Of a stretch of DNA of 64,000 nt, positions 62,850-64,000 are shown in pieces. The notes under the pieces were generated by a model, which did not search any database, had not been told where the DNA came from, and worked only from the letters and a program-made list of their open reading frames with translations. The position numbers were made by a program, and so were the translations under genes. This DNA comes from Mesorhizobium loti. GTDB taxonomy: Bacteria > Pseudomonadota > Alphaproteobacteria > Rhizobiales > Rhizobiaceae. The stretch's first letter is position 1; the number at the start of each line of letters is the position of its first letter. The stretch spans positions 4,880,776 to 4,944,775 of the forward strand of contig AP017605.1 in NCBI GenBank assembly GCA_002356515.1, written 5' to 3'.

Positions 62850-64000
62850 CCTGTTGCGTAATTGGCTGGTTGTGATTCTCTGAGACATAAGCTCGGAGGA
62901 CGAACCGATGGCGGTGAAGCGGACAGGTCAGTTGAGTCTGGTGGAGGGATTTCTGGGCGACAAGCTGTCTGGTGGCTCCTCGCCGCTCGACCGGTTGTCT
63001 GGCCTTGTGAAGTGGTACCGCTTCGAGAAGCTGCTTAACCCTCTGCGCGATGGCGGACCGGGTCGGGCGGCTTGGCCGCCGCTGGTGCTGTTCAAGGCAC
63101 TGCTGCTGCAATCGCTTTATGGGCTGTCGGATCGCGAACTTGAGGAGGCGCTCGGCGACCGGCTGTCGTTCCGGCGTTTTGCCGGGCTTGGGTTGGGAGA
63201 GAGCATTCCCGACCACACGGTGCTCTCGCGCTTTCGCAATCTGCTTGTCGGTGAAGGGCTGCTAGAGAAGCTGTTTGGCGAACTCGACCGGCAGCTGGAG
63301 AAGGCCGGCGTGATCCTGAAGCGCGGCACGATGCTGGATGCAACGCTGATCGATGCAGTCTCAGCGCCGCCGACAGCTGAGCGGCCTTCGAAAGATGCGG
63401 ACGCCCGTGTCACCACGCGGCAGGGCAAGGGCGGTTTCACTTTTGGCTACAAGGCCCATGTCGGCGTGGATGAGGGCTCTGGCATCATCCGCACGGTGAT
63501 CACCACACCGGCCAACGTCAACGACACGGTGATGGCCGATGACTTGATCCGCAGCGACGAGAAGACGGTGTGGGCCGATGCCGCCTACGACACGCACGCC
63601 CGGCGTGCCCGGCTCAAGGCCGAGGGCAAGAAGGTGCGCATCGCGCGCCGCCCCAACAAGCATCATCCGGAGCTGCCGTTGCGGCTCAAACGCTACAATC
63701 GCCTCATCGCCAGGCGTCGGGCGGCGGTGGAGACCACCTTCGCCACGCTCAAGAACCGCATGAAGCTGACCGCGATCCGCTATGTCGGACTGGCCAAGGC
63801 GTCCGCCCAAGTGACGATGGCGGCGATCGCCTTCAACATGCGCCGATGGGCCGCCATCACGGGATAGGTGCGCCTGCAGTCCGGCCGTACGGGCCGAACC
63901 GCCACCTCAACCCCTCAAAACCAGACTCCAATCCACAAGCGCAAGCAACAACCCGCTGCATTCCACTCCCGTCCGCGCACTCCCGAAACTGCGCAACAGG
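62850..64000 (+). mobile_element. IS5-family insertion sequence, left end to visible right repeat
   Basis: CCTGTTGCG (62850-62858) and CGCAACAGG (63992-64000) are exact inverted repeats flanking one transposase gene, about 1.15 kb in all. The true ends may extend one to three bases beyond (GGG before the left repeat), and the right edge coincides with the end of the window, so the target duplication cannot be checked. The element is inserted in a CCTTCTCCCCTTGTGG stretch that resembles a rhizobial palindromic repeat arm. The segment after the transposase (63868-63990) is non-coding. Confidence 0.88.
62908..63867 (+). CDS. IS5-family transposase
   Basis: A 319-residue DDE transposase. N-terminal DUF772-like domain with SLYGLSDRELEEALGDRLSF and FRRFAGLGLGESIPDHTVLS; DDE residues Asp144 in GTMLDATLIDAV, Asp224 in VWADAAYDTHARR, and Glu275 in AAVETTFATLKNRM. 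The frame is intact and complete. GGAGGACGAACCG precedes the ATG. No frameshift is seen, so the element could be active. Confidence 0.95.
   Translation: MAVKRTGQLSLVEGFLGDKLSGGSSPLDRLSGLVKWYRFEKLLNPLRDGGPGRAAWPPLVLFKALLLQSLYGLSDRELEEALGDRLSFRRFAGLGLGESIPDHTVLSRFRNLLVGEGLLEKLFGELDRQLEKAGVILKRGTMLDATLIDAVSAPPTAERPSKDADARVTTRQGKGGFTFGYKAHVGVDEGSGIIRTVITTPANVNDTVMADDLIRSDEKTVWADAAYDTHARRARLKAEGKKVRIARRPNKHHPELPLRLKRYNRLIARRRAAVETTFATLKNRMKLTAIRYVGLAKASAQVTMAAIAFNMRRWAAITG

Overview
The window looks like chromosome of a Mesorhizobium-type alphaproteobacterium (Rhizobiales). The basis is high GC, coding on both strands with short gaps, an ActS/ActR redox pair, a glnD-murJ-trpS-usp-nfuA block, an MmcB homologue, a haloalkane dehalogenase of the DmlA/DhaA type, a candidate Irr box, and several intergenic palindromic repeats of the kind scattered through Mesorhizobium genomes. 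This assignment rests on gene content, not on a database search. I found no rRNA, tRNA or CRISPR array.

Layout. 1-207: 5' end of a propionyl-CoA synthetase-type ligase. 363-1211: secreted DUF2259 protein. 1395-4540: a RiPP-like cluster (PqqD-like recognition protein, lasso-B2-type cysteine protease, HPr-kinase-like kinase, convergent nucleotidyltransferase) with no cyclase and no recognised precursor. 4614-16553: a twelve-gene minus-strand operon running from an ABC sugar/polyol transporter through a fused DhaKL kinase to a PTS-type dihydroxyacetone kinase (DhaL, DhaM, DhaK) with its own HPr and enzyme I. An operator-like sequence lies before its first gene. 16787-24944: PIG-L deacetylase, DMT exporter, HrpB helicase, ActS/ActR, NhaA, MmcB.

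24995-27145 holds a possible small RNA followed by small unrecognised genes and repeats with atypical composition, probably an accessory island. 27146-36351: CueR, an L,D-transpeptidase lipoprotein, NfuA, a Usp protein, TrpS, a vapBC module on the opposite strand, MurJ and GlnD. 36441-41539: a block between glnD and mutS with a GT25 glycosyltransferase, a CueR-type promoter, a Cu+-ATPase with YHS domains, a DUF305 protein and an aldo/keto reductase. 41540-48767: MutS, malic enzyme, a PAS-GGDEF cyclase and an orphan ParS/MbcA-like protein.

49205-62820 is mostly housekeeping and small-molecule metabolism: PfkB kinase, DMT exporter, CysZ-like protein, PEP mutase-like enzyme, HAD phosphatase, dUTPase, Lrp regulator, amidotransferase, amidase, FAD oxidoreductase, a TetR-haloalkane dehalogenase operon and PrfC. 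The window ends in an IS5-family element whose last visible bases are its right inverted repeat.

The parts I consider most worth following are the lasso-like cluster without a cyclase, the dihydroxyacetone operon that carries two phosphoryl-transfer chemistries plus its own transporter, the small-RNA/small-gene island, and the regulatory sites (Irr-like box at nfuA, CueR box at copA, palindrome at the TetR-dehalogenase operon).
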